Source of the DNA: DATARH01 sp035534855
Lineage (GTDB): Bacteria; Pseudomonadota; Alphaproteobacteria; ATCC43930; CGMCC-115725
Assembly: GCA_035534855.1 (NCBI GenBank)
Contig: DATLRD010000010.1
Span: 1-64,000 of the forward strand
Direction: 5' to 3'
DNA: 64,000 bases
The position numbers and the translations under genes were made by a program. The notes beneath the pieces were generated by a model. It ran no database searches and was not told the origin of the DNA. It worked only from the letters and a program-made list of their open reading frames with translations. Each line of letters begins with the position of its first letter. Within the stretch, counting starts at the first letter, position 1. Of the stretch, positions 28,109 through 34,614 are shown piece by piece.

Positions 28109-28344
28109 CCCCGGGCGGATCACCAGCTGCGCCGGTTCCTGCTCCGGTACGGCGTAGGGCTCGGTGACGAACGGGGCGACCGCGGCCAACAATTGCTCCG
28201 CCGCCTCGCGGCTGGCCCCGAACAGCACGACGACGGCATAGCGGAACAGCACGGCATGCCCGCCGCCCGGGACCGCAAGGATCAGCGGGCGGTGCCGAGT
28301 GCCGATACGCTCTGGATTTCGTGCGGCAACGGCGCCGGGTTCAT
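28109..28344 (-). pseudogene. N-terminal remnant of an RMD1/DUF155-family protein
   Basis: ATG 28344 (MNPAPLPHEIQSVSALGTA) overlaps the htpX stop; the frame ends at 28282, but a one-base shift restores RPLILAVPGGGHAVLFRYAV then VVLFGASREAAEQLLAAVAP and FVTEPYAVPEQEPAQLVIRPG. The FRYG/AVVLFG pattern is that of RMD1 family proteins. The remaining two thirds, including the C-terminal membrane helix, are missing; the sequence runs into the tail of a BCAM0308-like fragment on the other strand. Frameshift plus deletion: dead. Confidence 0.65.
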
Positions 28345-29237
28345 CGCCCGCCCATCGCGCGCAACCGGCGGATGCGCTCTTCGGTCGGCGGGTGGTCGCT
28401 GAGCAGCTTTGGCAGCTGCAGCGGCCGCATCATTGGCGACAGCCGGGTCATCCGCTGCTGCTGCCACACGCGCAGCTTGTCGAGCGCCGCGGCGAGGCCG
28501 AGCGGGTCGCCGGTCAGCTCGGCCGCCTCGAGATCGGCCTCGGCTTCGCGGATGCGCGACAGCGCCAGCCGCAACAGACCGACGACGATCGGCGCTACCG
28601 CCAGCACGGCGAGCGACAGCAGCGGAAACTCCGCGAGCGAGAAGGCCTGCATCAGCAGGTCCAAAAAGATCAGCAGAAAGCCGACCCGACTGATCGCGCC
28701 AGTCAGAAAGCCAAGGACCATGCCCAGCTGCATCAGCACGATGTCGCCGTTGCGCAGGTGAATGATCTCGTGCGCGAGGATGCCGCACAGTTCGCGCGCG
28801 CTCAGGCGCTCGATCAGGGAGTCGGCAACGACCACCGCAGCATGCTCGCCTTCGCCGAGGCTGAAGGCGAGCGGCAGTTCGTGGGCAAGATGGTAGAGCC
28901 GCGGTACCGGGTCCAGGCCGGCCCGGCGGCACAGCACCGCGAACGGCGCCCCAAGCTTCACCACGTCGCGGGGCGACAACGGCGCGGCCCGGATCGCATT
29001 GAGCAACGCGTCGGCCGGCATCTGACGGACCACGACGAGGCAAAGAACGCCGGCCACAAGGCTCCATGTCAGCCCGACGCGGCCGGCGACGATCCAGCCG
29101 CAATAGGCGAGCAGCGCACAGATCGCCAGCAGCAGAAAGGCAGAATGCACCCAGTTGCGCCGACGGCGCCGCCGCTCTTCGGCGGCATCGCGCGGCGCGA
29201 TCGGGGCGCGCCAGATCGGCAAGCCGTGCGGCGTCAT
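28341..29237 (-). CDS. htpX: HtpX-like M48 membrane metalloprotease
   Basis: 298 residues. Start ATG 29237 (MTPHGLPIWRAPIAPRD); the longer frame from 29381 crosses the regulatory boxes. Two N-terminal membrane helices (about 32-50 and 55-70), protease motif HEIIH (156-160) in GILAHEIIHLRNGDI, third ligand in REAEADLEAAELTGD, and two further hydrophobic segments between them (about 168-188 and 198-220). HtpX-type proteases remove damaged inner-membrane proteins and cooperate with FtsH, whose second copy is in the same island. Two FixK-type boxes lie upstream, at 34 and 82 bp. Confidence 0.9.
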   Translation of the reverse strand: MTPHGLPIWRAPIAPRDAAEERRRRRRNWVHSAFLLLAICALLAYCGWIVAGRVGLTWSLVAGVLCLVVVRQMPADALLNAIRAAPLSPRDVVKLGAPFAVLCRRAGLDPVPRLYHLAHELPLAFSLGEGEHAAVVVADSLIERLSARELCGILAHEIIHLRNGDIVLMQLGMVLGFLTGAISRVGFLLIFLDLLMQAFSLAEFPLLSLAVLAVAPIVVGLLRLALSRIREAEADLEAAELTGDPLGLAAALDKLRVWQQQRMTRLSPMMRPLQLPKLLSDHPPTEERIRRLRAMGGR

Positions 29238-29270
29238 GCCCTCATCATCTCCAAGGCACGGGTATACGCC

Positions 29271-29284
29271 TTGATCCACGTCAA
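29271..29284. promoter_or_regulatory. FixK-type box, htpX-proximal
   Basis: TTGAT-CCAC-GTCAA, an exact fit to TTGA-N6-TCAA. 33 bp upstream of the htpX start. Such a short distance leaves no room for a leader if used as a class II activator; it may act together with the distal box or limit transcription. Confidence 0.7.
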
Positions 29285-29318
29285 GCCGAGCCACGTCGTC
29301 TCGTGAGCCGCCGTTCGG

Positions 29319-29332
29319 TTGATCTGGATCAA
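29319..29332. promoter_or_regulatory. FixK/FNR-type box between htpX and a putative small RNA
   Basis: TTGAT-CTGG-ATCAA, a perfect palindrome. Centre 29325.5. On the plus strand a TATTCT hexamer (29354-29359) sits about 31 bp downstream, the spacing of a class II FNR promoter, predicting a start near 29366 and a transcript that meets a strong hairpin at 29409. On the minus strand it lies 82 bp upstream of htpX. Confidence 0.8.
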
Positions 29333-29365
29333 TGAAGCGGTCACCGGAATCCCTATTCTGTCGAT

Positions 29366-29442
29366 CATCGGCGATGGCCATCCCCCCAACCCGCCGTCGT
29401 CAACTGGGAACCCCGGCGTCCCCCCGCCGGGGTTTCTCGTTT
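29366..29442 (+). ncRNA. Candidate FixK-dependent small RNA (about 75 nt)
   Basis: Predicted from promoter and terminator geometry: FixK box, -10-like TATTCT, start near 29366, intrinsic hairpin at 29409-29434 followed by TCTCGTTTCT. The body has a small CATCGGCGATG hairpin and a C-rich single strand (CCATCCCCCCAACCC, about 29378-29392), the kind of anti-Shine-Dalgarno patch used by alphaproteobacterial sRNAs. No open frame with a ribosome binding site is present. It could instead be the attenuated leader of the dehydrogenase gene that follows, now decayed. Confidence 0.4.
29409..29434 (+). terminator. Intrinsic-terminator-like hairpin
   Basis: Arms AACCCCGGCG (29409-29418) and CGCCGGGGTT (29425-29434), perfectly complementary over 10 bp, loop TCCCCC, followed by TCTCGTTTCT. 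The T-rich side is on the plus strand; on the minus strand the hairpin is followed by CCCAG, so it should terminate only plus-strand transcripts. No protein gene ends just before it. Confidence 0.6.
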
Positions 29443-29547
29443 CTGTGCTCAACCCGCCGGTGAAGCCAATTTAGTCCAGATCAGCGGCGGCCGGCGGCCG
29501 CGGTGCTAGCCGTCTCGTCAAGCGATGGCCGCGCACGGAGAACCGCG

Positions 29548-29849
29548 ATGGACGATGCAATCCGCTTTGCCGACGGGCTGGGGCCGCAAAAGCTGGTGCA
29601 CATCTGGCGGCCGGCGATCGGGCTCAGGGCCGTTGTGGCGATCGACAACATCGCCTGCGGGCCGTCGATCGGCGGCGTGCGCATGGCGCCCGATGTCAGC
29701 ACCGAAGAGGCGTTTCGCCTCGCCCGCGCGATGACCCTCAAGAACGCCGCGGCGGGCCTGGCGCATGGCGGTGGCAAATCGGTGGTCTTCGCCGACCCGC
29801 GCGTGCCCGCGGCTGACAAGGAACGGCTGATCCGCGCCTTTGCTCGCTC
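29548..29849 (+). pseudogene. N-terminal fragment of a Glu/Leu/Phe/Val dehydrogenase
   Basis: ATG 29548 opens about 100 residues of the dimerisation domain: RFADGLGPQKLVHIWRPAIG, VAIDNIACGPSIGGVRMAPD, and the substrate-lysine region AAAGLAHGGGKSVVFADPR. It then stops matching at LIRAFARS and continues into an unrelated gene fragment in another frame. The NAD-binding domain is absent, so there is no enzyme. Dehydrogenases of this type (RFADELGP..., GGGKSV) occur in low-oxygen loci. The formal frame runs to 30039 but has no coherent product. Confidence 0.8.
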
Positions 29850-30056
29850 GAGATCGTCGCGTTTACCGCGGCGCAGATTCCGGGCATTGCCGGCCGCCGC
29901 TATCCGCCCGCGCTTGCCGGGCACCTCTACCCCGACGGCATCCCGATCGTCGACGAAGCTGCGTTCGAAAGGCTATGCCGGGACAAGCGGGTCGACGAGG
30001 TGGTCTTCGCCTATAGCGACGTGCCGCACGAGGCAGTGATGCACCTCGCCTCGCGC
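29850..30056 (+). pseudogene. Internal fragment of a cyclic-2,3-diphosphoglycerate-synthetase-like protein
   Basis: Read in frame from GAG at 29850: EIVAFTAAQIPGIAGRRYPP, ALAGHLYPDGIPIVDEAAFE, KRVDEVVFAYSDVPHEAVM and HLASR. This is a continuous 69-residue match to the N-terminal domain of the cDPGS-like GTP-binding family (VVAFTA-QIP-I-GRRYPP-LAG-LYP-GIPI... VDEVVFAYSDV). It lacks the first 30 residues and the whole kinase-like C-terminal domain. Joined head-to-tail to the dehydrogenase fragment, as left by a deletion. After 30056 comes an Arg-rich frame ending near 30170 that I cannot assign. Confidence 0.75.
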
Positions 30057-30221
30057 CGCCGGCAGCACCGCCGACCGCGCGATGCTGCGCCAGCGGTCCG
30101 AGCGCCTCGAAGCGATCCGCGAGGGAAAATCGCTCCGGGCCCGGACGCGCGCCCCGCGGGCGGCCTGACCCGGCGGGCTCGCGAGAGCGCGGGCGGGTAG
30201 CGCGCCCGGTACGGTGCGGCG

Positions 30222-31097
30222 CTAATGCGCCATCAGCACCGCCATCGGGGCATCGGCCAGCAGGCGCTGGGTAAAGCCGCCGAACACCCATTCCCTGAGC
30301 CGGGCATGGCCATAGCCGCCCATCACCAGGAGCCCCGCCTTGCCGGCGGCGGCGAGCAGCGTCTCGGCGGCGCCGTCTGGCCCGGGCGGCAGGCGCCGGG
30401 CGGTCGCCGGGAGCCCATGCCAGGCGAGACAGCGCACCAGCCGGTCGAGCTCGTCGCGCCGGCCTTCCTCTTCCTCGACGGTCAGCACCGCGACCTCTTT
30501 GGCACCGGTCAACAGCGGCATCGCGCACGCCACTGCGCGGGCCGCCTGTGCGGTCGGCCTCCAGGCGATTGCCACCCGCTCGGCAAAGCCTGTCGATAGG
30601 TCCGTGCGGCCTGGGATCAGCAGCGGGCGTCCGGTTTCGAGCAGCAGCGCTTCGAGCGTCGTGCGGGCGACTGCATCATCGCCCGGCGCGCCGCGCCCGG
30701 CGATGACCAGATCCGCGGTCATGCCGTAATTCGCCAGCCAGCGCGGCTCCTGCCCGATCTCGACATGGAACTGCGCCGAGGGTTTGTCGCCGGCCTCGCC
30801 CGGCGTGGCGGCGATCGCCACGCCCTCGCCGGCGCAGAACGCGGTAAACAGGTCGCGCGCCGTGGCTTCGCGCTTGGCGGAGTCCTGCTCAAGCTGCTCG
30901 ACCAGCCCCTGCACCATCAGCCCGCTGCCGCCGCTGCCTTCGCCGGCCGCGGTCGCGACGGCGACTTCGACCGGGTCGAGGCGCACATGCAGCGCGTCGA
31001 TATGCGCCGCGAACCGCCGCCCGACGGCGAGCGCCGCGGTCAGTATCGCGGTGTCGGTCTGGTTTCCGGTCGCCGGTACCAGGATGGTCTTGATCAC
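30222..31097 (-). CDS. Tandem universal stress protein (UspA family)
   Basis: 291 residues with two Usp domains. The start is GTG at 31097 (MIKTILVPATGNQTDTAILT); the frame is open much further upstream but there it covers remnants of other genes. Domain 1 (about 1-145) ends with the weak motif VIAGRGAPGDD; domain 2 (about 160-290) has the ATP-binding loop GGYGHARLREWVFGGFT, close to G-x2-G-x9-G-(S/T). Helps survival under starvation and hypoxia; UspA proteins are common members of FixK, DosR and lxa-type regulons. A perfect TTGAC-N4-GTCAA box lies 63 bp upstream. Confidence 0.88.
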   Translation of the reverse strand: MIKTILVPATGNQTDTAILTAALAVGRRFAAHIDALHVRLDPVEVAVATAAGEGSGGSGLMVQGLVEQLEQDSAKREATARDLFTAFCAGEGVAIAATPGEAGDKPSAQFHVEIGQEPRWLANYGMTADLVIAGRGAPGDDAVARTTLEALLLETGRPLLIPGRTDLSTGFAERVAIAWRPTAQAARAVACAMPLLTGAKEVAVLTVEEEEGRRDELDRLVRCLAWHGLPATARRLPPGPDGAAETLLAAAGKAGLLVMGGYGHARLREWVFGGFTQRLLADAPMAVLMAH

Positions 31098-31160
31098 CGC
31101 GGTCCCCTCCCTTGCCGACACGAATCCCGCGCAGCACAACACCGTTCCGCCGGCGCCGCC

Positions 31161-31174
31161 TTGACGCAGGTCAA
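31161..31174. promoter_or_regulatory. FixK/FNR-type box upstream of the Usp gene
   Basis: TTGAC-GCAG-GTCAA, a perfect palindrome of the TTGA-N6-TCAA class, 63 bp upstream of the GTG start at 31097 (minus). It follows directly (12 bp) after the end of an ABC-2 permease remnant. Confidence 0.8.
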
Positions 31175-31186
31175 TCGCGGTCCAAG

Positions 31187-31315
31187 TCAAAGCGCCGCCG
31201 CGGAAACCTTGCGGAACCGCAGCAGCGCCAAGCCGAAGAATAGACCGCCGATCAACGCGACGGCGAGGAATGCCGGCCACACAACGGAAAATCCGGCGCC
31301 GCGGTAAAGGATCGG
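31187..31315 (-). pseudogene. C-terminal remnant of an ABC-2 type permease
   Basis: From about 31315 one frame reads RPILYRGAGFSVVWPAFLAV then ALIGGLFFGLALLRFRK and VSAAAL before a TGA at 31187. ABC-2 permeases end with this pattern (RGI-LRGAG-D-LWP, a last hydrophobic helix, then RFRK). Only the last 43 residues are left. The DNA before it (31316 to about 31379) has no clear match, and upstream begins the N-terminus of a different ABC protein, so a deletion fused two neighbouring transporter genes. Confidence 0.6.
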
Positions 31316-31379
31316 CCGAGCCGCGCAGCCCTTCGAGATAGGCGCGGCTTTCGTGGCTGTGGCCGCGGCAAACGCATGT

Positions 31380-31778
31380 GACCTCGGCGACGATCATCAA
31401 CACCGCCGTGCCCTGGGCGTCGCTCTCGGTTGTTTCGGGCTGCGTCGCGCCGACCGCGCCAAAGATGCGGCGGCGCAAGTCGCGCTTGGCACGCTCGCCG
31501 ACCCAGGCGCGATAGACGTCGAGGCCGAGCTTGACCAATCCCTGCGCCAGCACGGCGCCGACATATGCTGCGCACAGCCACACGATCGCCCGGTACGAAC
31601 GGGTATTCACCACGTCGTTGATGACGCGCCGCTGCAATTCGAGGGGCACGACCTCGAGCATGAACACGAAGATCGTAATCGCGACGAGCGGCACCTGGTG
31701 TATCCGGCAGGTGCTGGCCATGCTGCGGAACAGCCCTTCGGGAAGCTCCGCCGCCGACGGGCCGGCGGGCGCGGTCAT
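31380..31778 (-). pseudogene. N-terminal remnant of an ABC exporter (permease domain)
   Basis: ATG 31778 overlaps the stop of the receiver gene (ATGA). The first 133 residues look like the beginning of an ABC exporter transmembrane domain: a helix VPLVAITIFVFMLEVVPLEL, RRVINDVVNTRSYRAIVW, then LCAAYVGAVLAQGLVKLGLD and the coupling region YRAWVGERAKRDLRRRIF. Homology ends at VLMIVAEV. The remaining helices and the whole ATPase domain are lost. The open frame continues artificially into the Usp gene, so gene finders may report a 518-residue chimera here; that protein is not credible. Confidence 0.65.
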
Positions 31779-32230
31779 CGTGCGCCTCCGATCGCGGCGC
31801 GGACCAGTTCGACAAGCCGCGCGGCGGCAAACGGCTTTTCCAGGACCGCGGTGACGCCGAGCTGGCTGGCGTGCTGCGCGATCGCCGGAGCGAGCGCGGC
31901 GGTCACCAGAATGGTCGGCACGGTGATTCGCTGCCGTTGCAGCGCCGCGACGACATCGAGCCCGGTCATTGCCGGCATGTCGTAATCGACGATCAGGCAG
32001 GCGATCCGGCGCGGCCGGTGGTCGGCGAGAAAATCGCCGCCCGAAACGTGGGTGTCGACAGTAAACCCGTGCGCTTCAAGCATCATGTCCAGCGAGTCGC
32101 GGACCCCGGGGTCGTCCTCGACGACGCAGACCAGCTGGCCCGGGCGCTCGTCGACGGGCGGCATCCCGCGATCGGCGCAGGGTGGCGATGTCGTCGCCGG
32201 TTCGGCAGGCTGACCCGGGCCGCTCAGCAT
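31775..32230 (-). CDS. Single-domain response regulator (receiver only, copy 2)
   Basis: Up to 151 residues; ATG 32230 lies 10 bp after the Crp/Fnr stop, with an internal ATG at 32164 as alternative. One CheY-like receiver: acidic pocket VEDDPG, phosphorylation site D82 in LIVDYDMPAMTG, Thr in TILVTAA and Lys in VLEKPF. Paralogue of the receiver at 19261 (same style of Pro-rich lead, same end LVELVRAAIGG versus LLDLIRAGLGR). No output domain; likely an adaptor or phosphate sink in the FixL-FixJ circuit. Confidence 0.87.
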   Translation of the reverse strand: MLSGPGQPAEPATTSPPCADRGMPPVDERPGQLVCVVEDDPGVRDSLDMMLEAHGFTVDTHVSGGDFLADHRPRRIACLIVDYDMPAMTGLDVVAALQRQRITVPTILVTAALAPAIAQHASQLGVTAVLEKPFAAARLVELVRAAIGGAR

Positions 32231-32240
32231 GGCGGCGCAC

Positions 32241-32939
32241 TCAGCCCTCGCAGACAGCTTCGATGGCGGCGCGATTGCGGAATTCGATCCGATGCGGGTT
32301 CGGGATTGCGATCGTTCCGTCGCGGCGAAACCCCGACAGCACCCGGCATACGGTCTCGATCGTCAGACCGAGATAGTCGGCTATGTCGCTGCGCGACATC
32401 GGTACGTCGACGCCGCGAACTGCGTCGCGCCTGTCGGCCAGCTCGATCAGGAAATGTGCGACCCGTTCGGGTGCGGTCATCCGGCCGAGCAGCAGCAGCC
32501 GCCCCTGCGCCTGGGCCAGGTCGCGCAGCGTGATCTCACACAGATGTCGGGCCAGCGCCGGGCGTTCGTCGATCAGCCGTTCGGTGGCGGTGTGCGGATA
32601 GCGCATGACGACCGCGTCGCCGACGGCCTCGGCAGAAAATACCCGTTCACCGGTGGTGTCGAGGCCGAAGCAGTCGCCGGCAAAGCAGAACCCGGCGATG
32701 TGCCGTCGGCCGTCGGCCAGCAGCTTGCTGATGCGGACCGTGCCCGAGACCACCTTGAACCAGCAATCCGCCGGGTCGGTCTCGGCGTAGATCTCCTCGT
32801 CGCGCGCCACGCCGCGACGGCTGCCGATTGCTTCGAGCGCTGCCAGCAGGGCGAGCTGCCCGGACCGCGCCAGTTGCGCTGCCGTACCGGCGCGAGCGGT
32901 GTCGTCGATCCGGTCGCTGGCGTCAAATTGCCTGAACAT
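32241..32939 (-). CDS. Crp/Fnr-family transcriptional regulator, FixK type (copy 2)
   Basis: 232 residues, the same length as copy 1 and clearly its paralogue over the whole protein: the beta-roll segments RRHIAGFCFAGDCFGLD (copy 1 RRHIAEFCFAGDSFGLD) and the helix-turn-helix DIADYLGLTIETVCRVLSGF are nearly identical. No FNR-type N-terminal cysteine cluster. Expected to bind TTGA-N6-TCAA boxes. Start ATG 32939 after GGAGGAACC. Precedes a receiver gene as in copy 1; the module is inverted relative to copy 1 and bounds the island on its right side. Confidence 0.9.
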   Translation of the reverse strand: MFRQFDASDRIDDTARAGTAAQLARSGQLALLAALEAIGSRRGVARDEEIYAETDPADCWFKVVSGTVRISKLLADGRRHIAGFCFAGDCFGLDTTGERVFSAEAVGDAVVMRYPHTATERLIDERPALARHLCEITLRDLAQAQGRLLLLGRMTAPERVAHFLIELADRRDAVRGVDVPMSRSDIADYLGLTIETVCRVLSGFRRDGTIAIPNPHRIEFRNRAAIEAVCEG

Positions 32940-32994
32940 CGGTTCCTCCGTCCCATACGGGATTGCGGCGATCGTGGGCTGCTCGCGCCATCGC

Positions 32995-33020
32995 CGAAAT
33001 CCGGAATGGTCCTAAGGAAC
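32995..33020 (-). promoter_or_regulatory. Conserved leader element of the Crp/Fnr module, copy 2
   Basis: Minus strand reads GTTCCTTAGGAC then CATTCCGGATTTCG (33008-32995); the 14-mer is identical to 18468-18481. It ends 55 bp from the Crp/Fnr start. Just beyond it a TTCCC-TACG-GGGAA palindrome is visible (33021-33034). The rest of the gap to the MarR gene shows no convincing gene. Confidence 0.65.
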
Positions 33021-33225
33021 TTTCCCTACGGGGAACTACGTATGCACGGCCGCGCCGCAGGCGCCTTCCGAGCGGACCAGCGCGCGGGCGACGCTGAACC
33101 CATTCTCGGACAGCAAATTGTCGAGGCCGTAGCCGGAAACCCGCCGCCGTTGCGTCGGCGCTCGGCACGGTGGCGGTCGGCAGGTACAAGAGGGTATACA
33201 ACCGAAACTTCCGCGGGAGGCGCTC

Positions 33226-33672
33226 GTGGCCGGCCGGTCGAAGAAGATCTCGGAATGCAATTGCCTTGCGATCCGCCAGGCGGCGCGGCACGTGACCCAG
33301 TTCTACGACCAGTTGTTCGCGCCGGTCGGGCTGCGCGCGACGCAGTACGCGATCCTCACCCGCCTGCGCGGCGACGGGCCGATGCCGATCAGCGCGCTGG
33401 CGGCAGCGCTGGTGATGGACCGCACGACCCTCGGCCGCAACATCCTGCCGCTGCAGCGCGACGGGCTGATCGCGATCGAGCCGGCTGCGTCCGACCGACG
33501 GCGGCGTGACCTGCGCCTGACCGCGGCCGGGGAGACCCGCCAACGCGCGGCGACCGAGTGCTGGAACATCGCGCAGGCGCGCTTTGAGACGGCGTTTGGG
33601 CGCAAGCGCGCCGCCAAGATGCGTGACCTGATGCGCGAGGTGGCCGCCTGCGCGTTCGCCGACGCGGCCTAA
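33226..33672 (+). CDS. MarR-family transcriptional regulator
   Basis: 148 residues, GTG start at 33226 behind GGGAGG. Winged helix-turn-helix: ATQYAILTRLRGDGPMPISA, LAAALVMDRTTLGRNILPLQ and the wing SDRRRRDLRLTAAGE. An N-terminal pair of cysteines (ECNCLAIRQAAR) precedes the dimerisation helix; similar cysteines (often C-C) occur in redox-responsive MarR proteins. No obvious target next to it: it ends 7 bp from the convergent DUF1499 gene. Confidence 0.88.
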   Translation: MAGRSKKISECNCLAIRQAARHVTQFYDQLFAPVGLRATQYAILTRLRGDGPMPISALAAALVMDRTTLGRNILPLQRDGLIAIEPAASDRRRRDLRLTAAGETRQRAATECWNIAQARFETAFGRKRAAKMRDLMREVAACAFADAA

Positions 33673-33679
33673 GGCGGGC

Positions 33680-34468
33680 TCAGCCGCCCAGCCCGGCGTG
33701 GCGCAACGCCGTGAGATAGGCGTGGACGCGCGCCGCATTGACTCCGAAATCGCCGCTGCCGTGGCGCGCCGACGAGCGCACGTCGATGCGGCTGCCGCCG
33801 CCCTGCGGCTCGACGCGGACGACGATGTCGTCGGCAAATCTGAACCAACGGCTGCGATCGGTGGCTTCGATGTGGCCGCTCTTTGGGTCGCTGGCGATGA
33901 TCGTCCAGCCCATCTTTCTAGCCGTTGCGAGCGCGGTTGCGAAGGCTTGCGGCGGCGCTTGGGCGGCGATCAGCGGGGCGATGTCGGGATAGGCCTTGCG
34001 CTGCTGCGCCGCGACCGCCGCCCCGCCATAGACCACGCTGTTGCCGTGCCCGGCGGCGCGCAACGGCACCGCCGCGACGAATTGCGGTGGGTTCGTCCAA
34101 TCGGTGGTGATGTCGTTGATCCGCGGATATTTGCTCAGCATCTGCTTGTAGTGCCAGGGGACCGCCGCAGTCACCGCGCCGATCACGATCGCCGCCAGCG
34201 CGATCATAAAATGCCGGCGCGCCAGCCCGCTGCTGCCAAAGGCGACGGTGACCAACCCGAGCCCGGCGCCGACAACGCCGCAGTAAAATGCCCACGGCAT
34301 CAGCGAACGAAACGCAAATTCGTAGTGCCACCACCGGGCGCGCCAACCGATCGGGCTGATTGCGAGCAGCCCCAGCGCGCTCAGCGCAATCAGCAGCGCC
34401 AGCCATACTCCCGGCCGGGACAGCCGAGAGACGGTACTGGCCGCGGGTTCGGTCGCCGCTGTAGCCAT
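33680..34468 (-). CDS. DUF1499-domain membrane protein
   Basis: 262 residues. Start ATG 34468 preceded by GGGAGAGGAAGG; an earlier in-frame start at 34519 lacks such a site. Three hydrophobic segments (about 20-38, 53-75, 83-105) form a membrane part, followed by a soluble DUF1499 domain (about 115-260) with NDITTDWTNPPQFV near its start and SRWFRFADDIVVRVEPQGGG then RIDVRSSARHGSGDFGVNA near its end. Function unknown; such proteins are widespread in proteobacteria. Confidence 0.85.
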   Translation of the reverse strand: MATAATEPAASTVSRLSRPGVWLALLIALSALGLLAISPIGWRARWWHYEFAFRSLMPWAFYCGVVGAGLGLVTVAFGSSGLARRHFMIALAAIVIGAVTAAVPWHYKQMLSKYPRINDITTDWTNPPQFVAAVPLRAAGHGNSVVYGGAAVAAQQRKAYPDIAPLIAAQAPPQAFATALATARKMGWTIIASDPKSGHIEATDRSRWFRFADDIVVRVEPQGGGSRIDVRSSARHGSGDFGVNAARVHAYLTALRHAGLGG

Positions 34469-34614
34469 CCTTCCTCTCCCTGTGGAGATAGGGGAGTTCG
34501 ATCGTCCGATGGTTGTCAATAGCCGCGATCAGGCGCCGCAGCGCGCGGCGGTGGACGCCGGGCGCGGCGCGCGGGTAATCTCCGCGCCCCCAGCAGCAGC
34601 CGTGGAGGCGGGAA

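Noticed and set aside
30222..31778. Single 518-residue protein combining membrane and Usp parts
   Set aside because: The N-terminal part matches an ABC exporter only over 133 residues, the middle has no coherent match in this frame, and the Usp has its own GTG start and FixK box.
33036..33260. Minus-strand frame ending VSGYGLDNLLSENGFSVARA and following residues
   Set aside because: The C-terminal third looks protein-like, but there is no good start, no ribosome binding site and no family; could be a remnant of an unknown gene.
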